A DNA stretch of 64,000 bases, taken from Begonia masoniana. Taxonomy: Eukaryota > Streptophyta > Magnoliopsida > Cucurbitales > Begoniaceae. A program made the position numbers and the translations under genes. Location of the stretch: the NCBI GenBank assembly GCA_022432975.1, contig CM039502.1:15593143-15657142 (forward strand), read 5' to 3'. The notes under the pieces are model-generated. The model worked only from the letters and a program-made list of their open reading frames with translations, had not been told where the DNA came from and searched no databases. Positions 1-12,700 of this stretch are shown one piece after another. The stretch's first letter is position 1, and every line of letters begins with the position of its first letter.

Positions 1-363
1 CTATTCCACCATTGATGCACGTTTTAGGCTCCAAAACAATAGATTAATAGATTCATAGACCACTTCGGAATGATATATATATCACACATCCTGGATCAAA
101 TAAAATCTCTGGGCTATCAGCAAGCCACTGCTACCTCCATTTCATTAAGAATTGAAGATCTTTTAACAATACTTTCGAAGGGATGGCTTGTCCTAGATGC
201 TGAACAACAAAATTTCATTTTGGAAAAACACCATCATTATGGAAATGTACATGCAGTGGAAAAATTATGCCAGTCGATTGAGATATGATATTCTACAAGT
301 GAATATTTGGAGTGGTATACTGAGATTGTGTTGTTGAATTGTATTGGTTTTTATTCCTTGCAG
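1..363 (+). other. ACS intron at window edge
   Basis: AT-rich sequence ending in a polypyrimidine tract and cttgcag just before the first recognised ACS exon. An open frame at 70-288 shows no resemblance to the acetyl-CoA synthetase region expected upstream (the stretch around the LGSVGEP motif), so I read the whole segment as intron. The 5' exons of the gene lie to the left of the window. Confidence 0.7.
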
Positions 364-3104
364 ATGGTTTTTCAACGTAGTTGGAAATTCAAGTTGCCCT
401 GTATCTGACACTTGGTGGCAAACTGAAACAGGTGGTTTCATGGTATGTTAAATATTGTATTCTTTTAATACATGAGATAGAGTTGTTATGCATGATAGGC
501 AAGTTCTAGTGAAAACAGCAATTTTACCACTTTTGGTCCACATAATTTTTTAATTATCAATTCATCTGAGATTATTGAATATTTTATGGTTACTGTGTTT
601 GTCTGGCAGGTTACTCCACTTCCAGGTGCATGGCCACAAAAACCTGGTTCCGCTACATTTCCTTTCTTTGGAATTCAGGTACTTCAAGAAACACTTCAGT
701 TTTCTTTTTCATCGCTTAATAGATAAGATGGTCTAACCATTAACATTTGTATTTTGTTTTACTAATTTTGATATCTTGACTATTCGTTGGGTATTGCTAC
801 AGCCTGCCATAGTTGATGAGAAAGGGGTTGAGCTTGAAGGTGAGTGCAGTGGGTTTCTGTGTATAAAAAGCTCGTGGCCTGCGGCATTTAGGACTCTTTA
901 TGGTGATCATGAAAGATACGAAACAACATACTTCAAGCCATTTGCTGGCTATTATTTCACTGGTGATGGCTGTAACAGGTTAGTTGTTGTGAGTATATGT
1001 TATTTTACTATTCACAGTTTCTTATTATTTTAAGATATGGAAATAGCATGATTACTGATAAAAAGTGTCGGTCATGAATCCACTAAAATCTCACTATTTA
1101 TGAGTAATATTTTGTCAGGAATTGCCACAATTTAACGTTGAATTCACAAGGACAACAGATTAAACACTTGTATACAGTACTCTTGATAAAACAGAAAATA
1201 CAAATAGTTAGCAGATCTTCAAGAGTTTGCTATCCCTCCCCGTAGAGGGTCGAGAGTGCAATCCCTCTTCTTTCTACATTGGAAATCCTTTGGGCATTCA
1301 CCATCCCCCTTCTATTGCCCCTCATCTCTCATTTATTCATTAATTCAAACTAAAAACTACTCTTAATTTAAAATAGAAAGTAGTCATAACATGATTTCTA
1401 AATTACCCTTCCTAACATATTGTTTACAAGCCTACATGAGAATGTTTCTCATGTGAAGTAATTTGATGTACAATCGTGGACTTGATTGCTAGTATTTTAT
1501 TTTAATTTCTATTTTTAGTTTTTAATTTTTTCATAATATTTGAATGCTTAAGATTTTGACTTTTCTCATATAATCTCCTTTTCCCGAGTACAATTTTTAT
1601 GCTTGTCCATATACATTATTTTTCAGGGATAAAGATGGATATTATTGGCTAACTGGAAGAGTTGATGATGTGATTAATGTGAGGTATATAAACTTTTCTC
1701 TTATTCTCCTTGGTATTTGAAAAGCATGTGAGCTATAACAAACTTTAATGAATAGAGGTAATGCTTCATGAATTTATGTTGCTGTGACTTTAAGTGTCGA
1801 CTCTTATGGAACTGAAAACAGCACTAGTTTCTTCAGGAAAACCAGTTCACTTTTTTATTTTTCTTTTTTGTGCTAATAAATTATGCAGTGGGCATCGTAT
1901 TGGCACTGCAGAAGTGGAATCTGCTCTGGTTTCACATCCCCACTGTGCAGAAGCTGCTGTGGTTGGAGTTGAACATGAGGTATGCTTGAAGCTTTTTAAA
2001 TGTATATATAGAATGTGATTGTGTGCTTAATGAAGAAAGCCGGTGGGTCATTTAATTCATCATGTAAGTGCATTTCAAAATTGAGATGTTTTAGTGGATG
2101 CACATGCGATTAGCTTGTATTTCTGAAGCATCGTGTACTTTTATAGGTTAAAGGTCAGGGTATTTATGCTTTTGTAACTCTGGTGGAGGGTGTTCCTTAT
2201 AGTGAAGAACTCCGGAAAAATCTCATTCTCGCTGTTCGAAATCAGGTCCGTATTTAATCTAGTGCTGTTTCCTTTTTTGACTAGCTGTTAAATTGCAATG
2301 TTTACTGATGCGCGACCCAAAAGTTACAGGGGCATTTAATCTCTGGAAAGTTATCTTTGGTGCTTCGAAAAATAATGGACTTTTCTGTCATGTTCATGCT
2401 TAATAGCTCCTTTATTGTATTTGGCTTTTCGAATTCGTTTTTTTTTTCTTATAAAAATTGGAGTTGGTCGAGTTCAAAGATTGTTCTTCTGTTTAGGTGG
2501 CAAAAAGTTGTGTTCTTAATTGCACGAGTAACTCAAGTCATCCCTCTCGTTGTATAGACTTGGAGCCTTTCCACAGTAGTCAGTCAACTTACGTAGTCAG
2601 TCAACTTACAGATTGGCTTCATACTTGTCTCTACTGACTAGAAACTAAAGTTATGATAGAAACTTATTGGCTATAGAAAAAAAGGAAAATGAACCTTCGT
2701 CCAGACTTGTGATCATGTCAAAAAAGAAAATTTTTTCCAGCCACCAATAAGTTGTTCAAATAATATTTGTTCATTTTGAAGAATTGGTTAACCCTCACTT
2801 GAATTGAAAATTTCCTACCCGTTCTTTTGGTAGAAATTGCTGTCGTGATGCAATGTGTAGTAGTTTTTTTTTATATATATATATATATTCAAGCAGTAAA
2901 TTTGGCTCTACCTTTCAGATAGGGGCATTTGCAACACCCGATCAAATTCACTGGGCTCCTGCCCTCCCGAAAACAAGGAGTGGGAAGATCATGAGAAGAA
3001 TTTTACGGAAAATTGCTTCGAGGCAGTTAAATGAACTTGGTGATATTAGCACGCTCTCAGATCCTACCGTGGTAGATCAACTCATTGCAACAGCAGACTG
3101 CTGA
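364..3104 (+). CDS. ACS: Acetyl-CoA synthetase, C-terminal exons (partial)
   Basis: AMP-forming acetyl-CoA synthetase makes acetyl-CoA from acetate, ATP and CoA; in plants the enzyme is plastidic and is also linked to peroxisomal acetate use. Seven exons were read with GT-AG junctions and matching phases: 364-442, 610-678, 803-978, 1627-1683, 1889-1979, 2147-2245, 2919-3104 (251 residues, TGA stop). The translation follows the ACS family: [10 protein letters not shown] (adenylate-forming core), [10 protein letters not shown], then [27 protein letters not shown] (hinge and start of the mobile C-terminal domain), and [15 protein letters not shown], whose lysine in SGK is the catalytic, acetylation-regulated residue of the family. 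No disruption is seen, so the gene looks functional. The 5' half is outside the window. It converges with the importin-like gene that ends about 600 bp downstream. Confidence 0.97.
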
Positions 3105-3330
3105 AGCAACATGATAGCAAATCAAATAGATTCAGCTAACAATATTGAGAGGATGAAATTTGGAAAAGCGGCGGTTTTGGTATCTCGTGTGCGCTATGTA
3201 AATCAGCGAAAAATGTCATTTGTATTGTCAACTTATGTTTATTAGTTTCTGTCCGTTGTTGTACTGCAATCCCTCCATTTTCTACTCTTTCGATTTTCAA
3301 TAATAAATGTTCTAATTTAAGATATCATTT
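3105..3330 (+). terminator. ACS 3' UTR with poly(A) signal
   Basis: AT-rich tail after the ACS stop codon with an AATAAA hexamer at 3302-3307 preceded by a T-rich stretch, as in plant 3' ends. The exact cleavage site cannot be seen. About 370 bp then separate it from the stop codon of the convergent gene; that gap presumably holds the other gene's 3' UTR. Confidence 0.6.
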
Positions 3331-3703
3331 TTTCTTCTTTTTTGTCCAAACCTTACATGCTGGCATGAAAATATTATTTTAAAGAGAAATCATATAAAAA
3401 ATAATAATAATGCAATGCATATTTTTTTGGTGCTTCAAAGAATGACTTTGAATTAAGAAAATATACATATTTTGTTCTTTCAGAGTACAATTTTTATACA
3501 ATAAACAATACCTACTTTCCTTACAAAATTGGGAACGAGGCAATGTACAAACATTTAACTACAAAAGAAAGTTATGGTAGGTCGCCAATTGATTTTATAT
3601 GCCCGGCTGGACGAAAGCGGAAATGTCACATAAAATGGTACTCTTGTTTCTAGCTACTAAAGACAGCAGCCCCAAGTAATACATCTGAAAAAAGGGGATG
3701 CAC

Positions 3704-6700
3704 TCAAGTCAAATTTGGGATAGTACGATGAGTGTTGGCAAACTCACGTATAATACGCTTCAAAACCCTTCCTCCCTTCCCTTGCATACGCCCATAACCA
3801 CTCTTTGTTTCGTCCCAGCTCTTGCCCTCGAGGTAATCTGGAGCTGCATCAGCAAGAGCCTTCAGCCACACTGGAACAAGAGTCTCTGCCTCCCCGGGAT
3901 TTAGATATTCAATCGGAAGGGCCTGCACCTGCCATATTTAACCAAGCAGTATATATCAGACACTTGACATGCATTCAGGTAAAGCATACTTGCATGTTGA
4001 TATTGCACCCAAGGCATTTGGTCAATGACAAATATCACATATAGCTCTTTTTTTATTTGAGAAGCTAAAGACATTGAATGAACTATTCCTTGATAGGACG
4101 CAGGGGCTAAAAAACAATGAGCTCTCATAAAAATAGAACTATCTTAATTTATTCGATTTACAAATGTGCAAACTGGATCGTAATAATATGGTACTAAGTA
4201 TAATTGAATACAACAAGGAATTCTAACACAAAAGAAGAACAGCAATAGAACACATTATGGGATGTGTTACCACCACCATTCCGCAAGAATTTCAAACCAA
4301 TAACAAGATCACTAACAACACATTAATGTTTGCTTTGGCAAAATCAAAATATCTCCAAAATACAAGAGAACCTCCATTAGCCATTTCTTAGCAGTGACCT
4401 CTAGTTCAAATGTGGCTCCACATTAGTCAAATTGCAGTTGATAGAGAATTGTTGATCAGAATAATTATCAATGTTTTAAAGCACGAGACACATCACATAG
4501 AAAATTTAGGTGAAAGTTCACATTATATGAAATAGTCAAAAGAACAGAAATAATGACCGCTGCTAGTAGCCAACTATGGAAGGATTCCCAAGAAACGATT
4601 GCTTTTCCAGTTGTTCTCTCACTTATACTGCAAATTGCTGCCAATTGTTGCAAGATCGTAGCACATTTGTGAACCTATTAAGAAAGAGGACAAAATAATT
4701 TCTTAAGTGCACTCGTTATGAATATTAGACCATTTAGCAGGGGCATTTGCAACTTTAAAGGTTCTTGAGTAATTTGTCTTTCATAATCTAAAATGGGTGA
4801 AGCAACAGATGATACTTTATCAATGAATTATTAGTGAACTTCAGGTTGCTGAATAGACGAATGTTTAAAGAAATTATAACCTAGACGCATAACATGATCA
4901 GAAAAGAATAATAATGCTGAGACTAGTATTCACTCAAGTTAAACAAAAAAAAAAACAAAAGTTTCCAGAAGATAATAACACATTTAGTGATACTTTAAAT
5001 GAAAAATCAAATCCATATTCTATTCCAGGGAAAAAATAATTTGAGCTCATATAATAATAAAATAAAGAATAAAATCCTACATCAGATCTCCAAGTAGCAA
5101 AAGACAGGCATCATGCAAGTTTTTCTCTGATAATGGCATACGATATATCAAACTTGCCCCATAAAGTTTTTCTGACTCAGTTCTGTTGCGTGAGGAAATT
5201 TAGGAAAACATTTAACATGCATGTAAGAGTTTACTATTTACCCGTGACATTGCAGAAACACCTAGCAAAGCATACACCATATTTGATATAATTCCCTCGC
5301 CACTACGTGAAATGACCTGAACTGTCATTGTATTGACTGGTCCCTCAAGCATAATAGTTGCAGACTCCAACAAAAATGTCAAGCTGACATCCAAGAAACC
5401 TGAATACCAAATAGATATTGAAGGCGCTAAGAGCCACAAAATAAACAAAGTAGAACTCAACAAAAAGTATCTCCTACAGTTCTCCAACAAGCTATTAATA
5501 TCTGATAAGAACTTAAGGGTATAAACTTTATGGTTTAGCCAGAAAGCCTAGCCAAATTCTTTTCAATGAATAGCGAAGACCACTTAACATTGCTTCTTTC
5601 GAAGGCAAGATAACTTCAACAGACTAGGCGATTCAAAGATGCTGCATTTTATCAATAAAAAAAATTCTTTTGCAATTATATCAAATAGAAAAGGAAGTTT
5701 AGTTTTGAAACAGTCATATTTTCTATAAAAATGAGTCATTAACATTATGAATTTCTTTGATGCCAAATGTACACAACAAAAAATCATTTTCTTTTTGTTT
5801 GTGCCTTTTGTAAATTATTTATAGATACCCAAAAAGTACATTCCTGAAAGATTTTAATGTGATGACAAAAGATCAACCGACATAGAATAAACAAAATGTA
5901 AAAAACTGAAAAAACATGTAATCTGTTTGGGATCTGAGTCTATATATAAAACAAATATATAGGAAACCGAAATTAATTTTTAAGAATATGATTGAACTTA
6001 AGCAGTTGAACAAAATAAAAGTCAGAAAGCAACAGCGCACAAGAATTGACGTATCAATGAAATGATAATGAATTGATATTTTAGTGGTCAGTCTTTGAAA
6101 ATAAATGATATCATAATGAGAGATGTAAAAATTAAGGATGCTATAGAAAAAACTGAGTACAGCGAACATAGCTCTAATACAAGATGACATGGAATAAGGA
6201 TTCGTATGCTACACGTGCTAGTACTTTTCATCCTAGACTCATCTTAGTGCTGAAAGAAAGAAATTAACCTGATACCTTCGAGGAGGCATTAAAAAACCAA
6301 ATGAAATGAATCCAACAGGCAAGTAAAGATTCCATTTAATTGGGAGAAGAAAAGCAACAATTTAACACATTCTGCATCACCACTAGCACACACATTTGAA
6401 GCATCTAGTAGATGGTAACTAGCAAGAATAGGTAAATACGTTGCGTTCAATACTCAAGTCACTCACAAGACAAATATGACATAGCCGCTAATGCTGCTCC
6501 ACGATGCATAGCTGTGCAACATATAGCAGCCTTCTGGATGGAGACTTCTAAAAGGGAACCAGATGCTGCAAGGACATCCTGTGATGCATCAATTAACTAA
6601 TGAAGTTTTCAATTTTGTTTAACCCAAGCAAATGCATGTAAATAATCTATTTTATTTTTCTTTTGAGAAACTAAAATTATGTATATGCATGAGAATGCAC

Positions 6701-9700
6701 TATGTCATCACAGAGCACTTTTACATTGATAACATTTAAAAAAAAAAAGATTAATAAAAGGACTAGTAACAAAGATGCTCAACCTTAGGCGAACTGCGGA
6801 CAAAGATAGACGCAAAATTTGTATAGGATTCAACTAGATCAGGTTCTTGGTCACATATATAAGAGGAGTTAAGAGCCTTCACAAATGCTGAATAGGTAAA
6901 CCTTTCAAATGTGGTTATAAACAATGATCCATATTCCTCTTTATGACCAAATTCTTCAATGATAACTGAAGCTGCACATGCATTTCATAAGCACACAAAA
7001 AAAGAAAATTCAGCCACCAAAAAAATTCGGAGGATAATAAAAATGTGACAGAACAGAATAAAGGGGTCTATAATAACAAACGAGAATAGGATTGCCTAAC
7101 AACCTACCAGTCCTGAGGTAGCATTCGTGACCTCGAAATGAAACAAAATTTGTTGACAAGCAATCTAAGACTTCGGGCAATAATGTTATGAAGTGTTGGC
7201 CTGTATATAGAACACATCAGCTAAACTTGAGAAAAATATTCCTTTGCAAAATACTTCTGCTCTAGAATTGAACATTTACATTAAAAAAATATGAATACCA
7301 TTCTTAAAAAATAACTAATTAGTAGAACCTGACGATTGAATTACTAGTGAAAGAGCTCGACAAGCTGCCGTTGATAGGTTACTACTCTCCATGTGTTCAG
7401 ACCTAAAAAGTTGCTTTAGCATGGGCCAAAATACCCTCAGTAAAGCAATAGTAGAATCATCTACAGAAGCACCAGTTGATAGAGGCATCTGGCTAAGTAC
7501 AGTTCCCGTCCTTTAGAAAGGGAAAATCTGGTGAGAGAATGTGAAAAGAGAAACATAATCCATAAATGACAGGCAAGACAATCTGCGCTTGAGAGAACAC
7601 GAAGGGGAACTTAGTCTTGAGATGATTTTGAAATACAGTTCCTTATTATTTTGTTTGAAGAAAAAGTTTTTAACGGCGAAATAGAAAGGCTAGCCTGCAA
7701 GTCTATCATGATTCACACGATAAAAAATGAGTTTAGCTGTTACCTTCACATTGTAGCTATCAAAAATCTATAATATCCTCCTCAAAACAGTAAAAATTGG
7801 ACAGGCTTAAAGTTTGACAATAGAATGTTAATCTATCAATATCTACCTCTGCAGCCACCTTGAGGCAGCGTACAAAATTCTTGTATAAGTTGCAGGATTC
7901 TGTCTCAGAGAATGTGCATTATCTTGATCAACCTACCAGAAAAAATTAAAAAAATAAATTACACGACTTGAGCTAAAAAGGTCGCGAGAAAGACAATTCT
8001 TTTACTATTATATTTTGATAAATTATAAACAATCCCAGAATTCTGGTTTGAGGAATAATTTAATTATTTATATATTGTTTAATGTTTTTTTTTTCACATG
8101 TAGGCTAATTTTTTTGATTGGCCCTTATATGTGGATAATTTTTTAATGAGTTTTTTTTTTTTTTTTTTTTTTAACTTTACCAATATTCGAACTTGGGATG
8201 TCTGACTCTGATTCTATGAAAAATTACTAACAATCTCAAAAGATTAAACTTGTAAATTGAAAAATAATTTAATCATTTATACATTTCTTAACCAAAAGAA
8301 AAGACAAATACATTAACCAAATTTAAGATTAATGTATTTATTTGTTTTTTTAATGATTTAAAATGTAAAATTTTTTTTAATATCGCGAAGGTAACATTCT
8401 CTCACCATAGTTGTACCGTTAAATTTAACTATATGGAGATGTAAGAATTGAAGAAAGAACAAAACCATTACACAAAATCTTATGTAAAGTCTTATTCAAT
8501 ATCGTAAAGTAACATTCTCTCACCATAGCTGAACCGTCAAATAGTTATTTAAATATAGGAAAATGTAAGAATTGAAGAAAGAAAAAAAATCATTACCAAA
8601 AATCCTATGTATTGCATATCATATATATAAAGGCAATTTCAGAAGACAAACATCTTTTCCTTTCTTATGGTTGTGAGAAGTACAATAACTTGAATATGGC
8701 AAAAGAACTAATAAGGGAAACAAGAACCTAAAAGTAATTGCTGAACCTAATTTAAACTAATACCACGAATTATAAAGATAAAACATATCACACTATCTTA
8801 AAAGTAAAAATATTTATATAAGTGCTTGATAAAGATTTTTACCGGTCCGAAAGTAAATAGTATAAATGTTGAGAGATTAAAATATGTAGCCCATTATATC
8901 CGGGCTAAAAAGTATATTACGTCAAAGAAAAGGAGAAGGAAAAGCTAATATGATATTAGAATAGGAAGGAATCGCAATGCAGTTCCAGATTGGAGACTGC
9001 CAATCAAAATTTCACGGGAGGAAACTGTTCAAACTAACATTTATTTCGAATAAATCTCCAACATCAAATTTTTATAAGCACGATTGACTAAGAAGTGAAA
9101 ATTGAGTAAGCATGGTTAATAAGAAAACCAGACACAGAAAATCCCCACTAATTTGATGTAATATCCAGGAAAGCAAAATCTCTCAACGATTAAACATACT
9201 TGTGTAAATATCAAATGTAATAAAGTAGTAAATGTTCGCAAATTATTAAATCACCAAATGAAAAAAAAGCAAGTTCACTTTGGCGACATATATATGCATT
9301 GTAAATTGAGTGTGAACATCTATTTTTGTTTCGAAGAAATTATGTATTAAAAAAAAAATGGAAATCCTCTGGAGAAAGTGCATGCATGTCGTAATATGCA
9401 CTAAACTTTTTTCCAATCTGTGAAGTAACAATAAGCACTCAACTTTTTGAACTTATGGGAAGAACAGGTGCTCCGACCGTGGTACAAGTGTTCAAAATTT
9501 TCCAGAGAAAGGGCAGCATTTCACAATAAGCATCAAAGAAAGTTTTATAATAGTTCTCGATACTTGTAAGTCTTTGCATCATATTAACCGTGCTTTGTTC
9601 AAAATCTTTTGGTTGGAAAATGTCAAGTTCTTTTGGTTACAAAACATTTTATGATATATAATGCCATATCTTACTGATACAAAAATGAAGCAAAACAGGC

Positions 9701-12700
9701 ACTACAGAAAACAAGCTAGAAAAGGCTTAACATAAAAATACAGAAAACTTACAAGCTTTTCAATAGCTTGATAGCCATATGACAATAATCTAGACAACAA
9801 GCTGCTTTTTAGTTCTTTGTTATGAACAGAACAGAGGATTGAGCTTATTGCGCTAATCACTTCTTCCTCATCTTCTAAAGGAAAATGCCTCGTGTCCAAA
9901 GCCTAATAACAACAATTTCATGGGAAAGACAAAAAAGGTAAATATACTGACACACAACAAGGGTAGAAGGTTTTAATGCACAAAATTATCCAGACATTCA
10001 AGCAATGACAGCAGAAATTTTAAAGAAAAAGCACGGTGCACCTTCTCCTTAACATCTTGTTATGGAACCTATTAATCAATTTTTCAACATGCATAGACGC
10101 CTAAAAAATGATGGATATACATGGTAACTAAAAATAGGTTACTTGGTTGAATATCTTACATGAACCTGGAGTTATTAAAGGTGTTAGAGCAACGTAATGA
10201 TCAAATAACACATGAGATATTGTGTGAACTGTTTATTTAAGTTAATAGAAAATTTATTTACATAATAAATCTTTTAAGTTCCTGTAATCGTGTACTTCTT
10301 CTGGCTTTGGCCTTGTAATCTCTTTCAAAGGGATTTTACTGTAACACCCGGCATTTTGGCCATGTAATAATCTGTTGAATTATTGTATGGATTTAAATCG
10401 TCCATAATTACAATAACTATTTTATCGTAAATTTTGGAGCATTTTGTGGAAGGAGAACCGAACTATTGACTAACTAAACAAACGAGCTAGTTGGTAATGG
10501 ATGGAAGGGTAAATTGGGAAGAAATTAAAGTTGGTGGGAGATAACCAATGGATGATTGTCAAGTGGCAATAACTTGCTGAGAAACCTACCTATTCTCCTT
10601 CCTTCTGCGTGAACATTCATATACATTTCTCCTTCTCTGTATTCCTCTCTACATTCTCTCTTCCAGTCGTCAATCAGCCATCGAAGCTACTTCGATCTCC
10701 TCGGCTCCTTTCTGTTTTTCTACTAGGATAAGCATCTTTTAAATGCTAACAAGTTTGGACAAGTTTAAAGTGAGTTTTGGTTGGAGTGAAGATAGTGATA
10801 CTTTGGTAAAACTTACTGTTTTTTGATGAAAACACACCGATTTGTTTTCTAAGGGTTTGAATGAGTTTGGAACAAATTCTTCTAACTTATTTGTTAGCAT
10901 TTGCAGCTTGTTTATTTTTTGAACGTGCATGTACAGGTTCGAGCATTTCCGAGACGTTCAAGACTTCTGACACCGCAGCAGACAGGTAAGTTCATACGCA
11001 TAGATTCGGCCCTTAAGGCCCTACATCTCGGAAGTACTAGGTTTTCTGTTCTGTCGGGTTGTTTTGGGTAGAAAGGTTATAGTTATTTTCTGAGTTGTCT
11101 ATGTTCTGTCTCACCGTATGTTCTGTTATTTCTGTCATCTGCTCTCTGCCTGTTTAAGTTCAAGCACTGTTCATGCATACACGTTTTCTCTGAAAGACAT
11201 GCAAATGTTTTCTGTACACTGTTTGAAACTAAATAAGATAAAATCTGACTGAAATGTACCGGTTAAGTGCGGGACGGGGACTGGCCTACTGTTTCTGTTC
11301 TGAATCTGTTCTGAAAATCTGTTGTGCCTGTCGTGCACTGCCTGTTCCCCTATAAGCCCCACTTATACCCCTCTGCCACTGAAACGTAATGTTCTGTACT
11401 GTCACTGTATTTCTGAAAATCGCATGCATAGCATTTTGCATCACTGCATATCTATTATGTTCTTACTGTAACGACCCCTCATCCCAGCAAGATATTGTCC
11501 GCTCCGGGGATTGGGCCGCAGCCCAATATCGTCCCCTCACGGCTTTGTTTGGCGAGGACTTCCCAGTCGGTCACCCAACCTGGTACTACTCTCGCCGAAG
11601 CACGCTTAACTTCGGAGTTCTTATGGGATCCGTTGCCAATTGTGCTCCAAAACGCGTCTTGCTATGTTGGGAGGGATCTCTTACATATGTTTCATTTCCA
11701 TGTACTTCCCCAAGCGATGTGGGTTCGTAACGGCCCCTGCTTCAACGGGAGAACCCTCCGGCCCAGGTCAGCCCCAGGATCCGCGGAGCTTTACCCACCT
11801 CCGGCCCAAGTCAGCCCCAGGATCCGCGGAGAATGGGTGGTCCCAAACATGCGTTGAAAGACGGGTCGTCACAATCACCCCCCCTCGGGGGCCCAACGTC
11901 CTCGTTGGCCACATTTCCGGTTGGGTACAGGCTCTGATACCATTTGTAACGACCCCTCATCCCAGCAAGATATTGTCCGCTCCGGGGATTGGGCCGCAGC
12001 CCAATATCGTCCCCTCACGGCTTTGTTTGGCGAGGACTTCCCAGTCGGTCACCCAACCTGGTACTACTCTCGCCGAAGCACGCTTAACTTCGGAGTTCTT
12101 ATGGGATCCGTTGCCAATTGTGCTCCAAAACGCGTCTTGCTATGTTGGGAGGGATCTCTTACATATGTTTCATTTCCATGTACTTCCCCAAGCGATGTGG
12201 GTTCGTAACGGCCCCTGCTTCAACGGGAGAACCCTCCGGCCCAGGTCAGCCCCAGGATCCGCGGAGCTTTACCCACCTCCGGCCCAAGTCAGCCCCAGGA
12301 TCCGCGGAGAATGGGTGGTCCCAAACATGCGTTGAAAGACGGGTCGTCACACTTACTGAGCTTTAGGCTCATAGATGAACTCTCTGATGTAGGTACTGAA
12401 CCTGAAAATGAGGACTTTGTGCCTCAGTCTGATGAATAGGTGGCTGGTGAATCGAGCTCTCGGGGGTGGTTGCTGCAGTCAGACAAATTCTGACCCGAGG
12501 TTTAAGTCTTCTGTAATGTCTATATCTGTAAAGTCTTCTGGAAGTTCTGGTTGTGTTGTAAAAATTCTGTAAAAACTCTTCTTTTGGTAGATTCTGCAAT
12601 ATATGTTAGGTTCTGTACTGATCCTCAGATTTTTAAAACAATGTACAGATCTTGATATCTAAGTTTTTAAAACTACTGTATTTGACAGTTGAATTCATGT

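Larger units (their letters stand above)
7933..9752 (-). other. Importin-like gene intron 16
   Basis: An AT-rich 1.8 kb intron with long T runs (about 8151-8172). It holds a diverged dispersed repeat (8040-8290) and a diverged tandem duplication (8381-8611), listed separately. Nothing coding was found in the rest. Confidence 0.7.
11467..12351 (-). mobile_element. Cassandra-type TRIM retroelement
   Basis: Two 407 bp LTRs (11467-11873 and 11945-12351), identical as far as I can read, flank only 71 bp of internal DNA. The element runs on the minus strand: the primer-binding site (reverse complement gctctgatacca, 11931-11942) abuts the right LTR and a purine tract (plus-strand ccccccc, about 11878-11884) abuts the left LTR. 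LTR ends are TG...CA. A perfect target duplication cttac lies at 11462-11466 and 12352-12356. Each LTR carries a 5S rRNA-like segment, the hallmark of Cassandra elements. It codes for nothing; long open frames through it are fortuitous. Identical LTRs imply a recent insertion, inside the older solo LTR. Confidence 0.95.

Noticed and set aside
70..288. 72-residue frame at the left edge
   Set aside because: Does not match the ACS protein sequence expected there and is followed by intron-like DNA.
11551..11632. 5S rRNA gene
   Set aside because: The 5' third of 5S is missing, there are substitutions, and the segment sits in both LTRs of a TRIM element.
11640..12335. 231-residue open frame and several shorter overlapping frames
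   Set aside because: They run through the Cassandra LTRs and its 71 bp interior; the same protein pieces appear twice because the LTR is repeated. GC-rich LTR sequence is open by chance.
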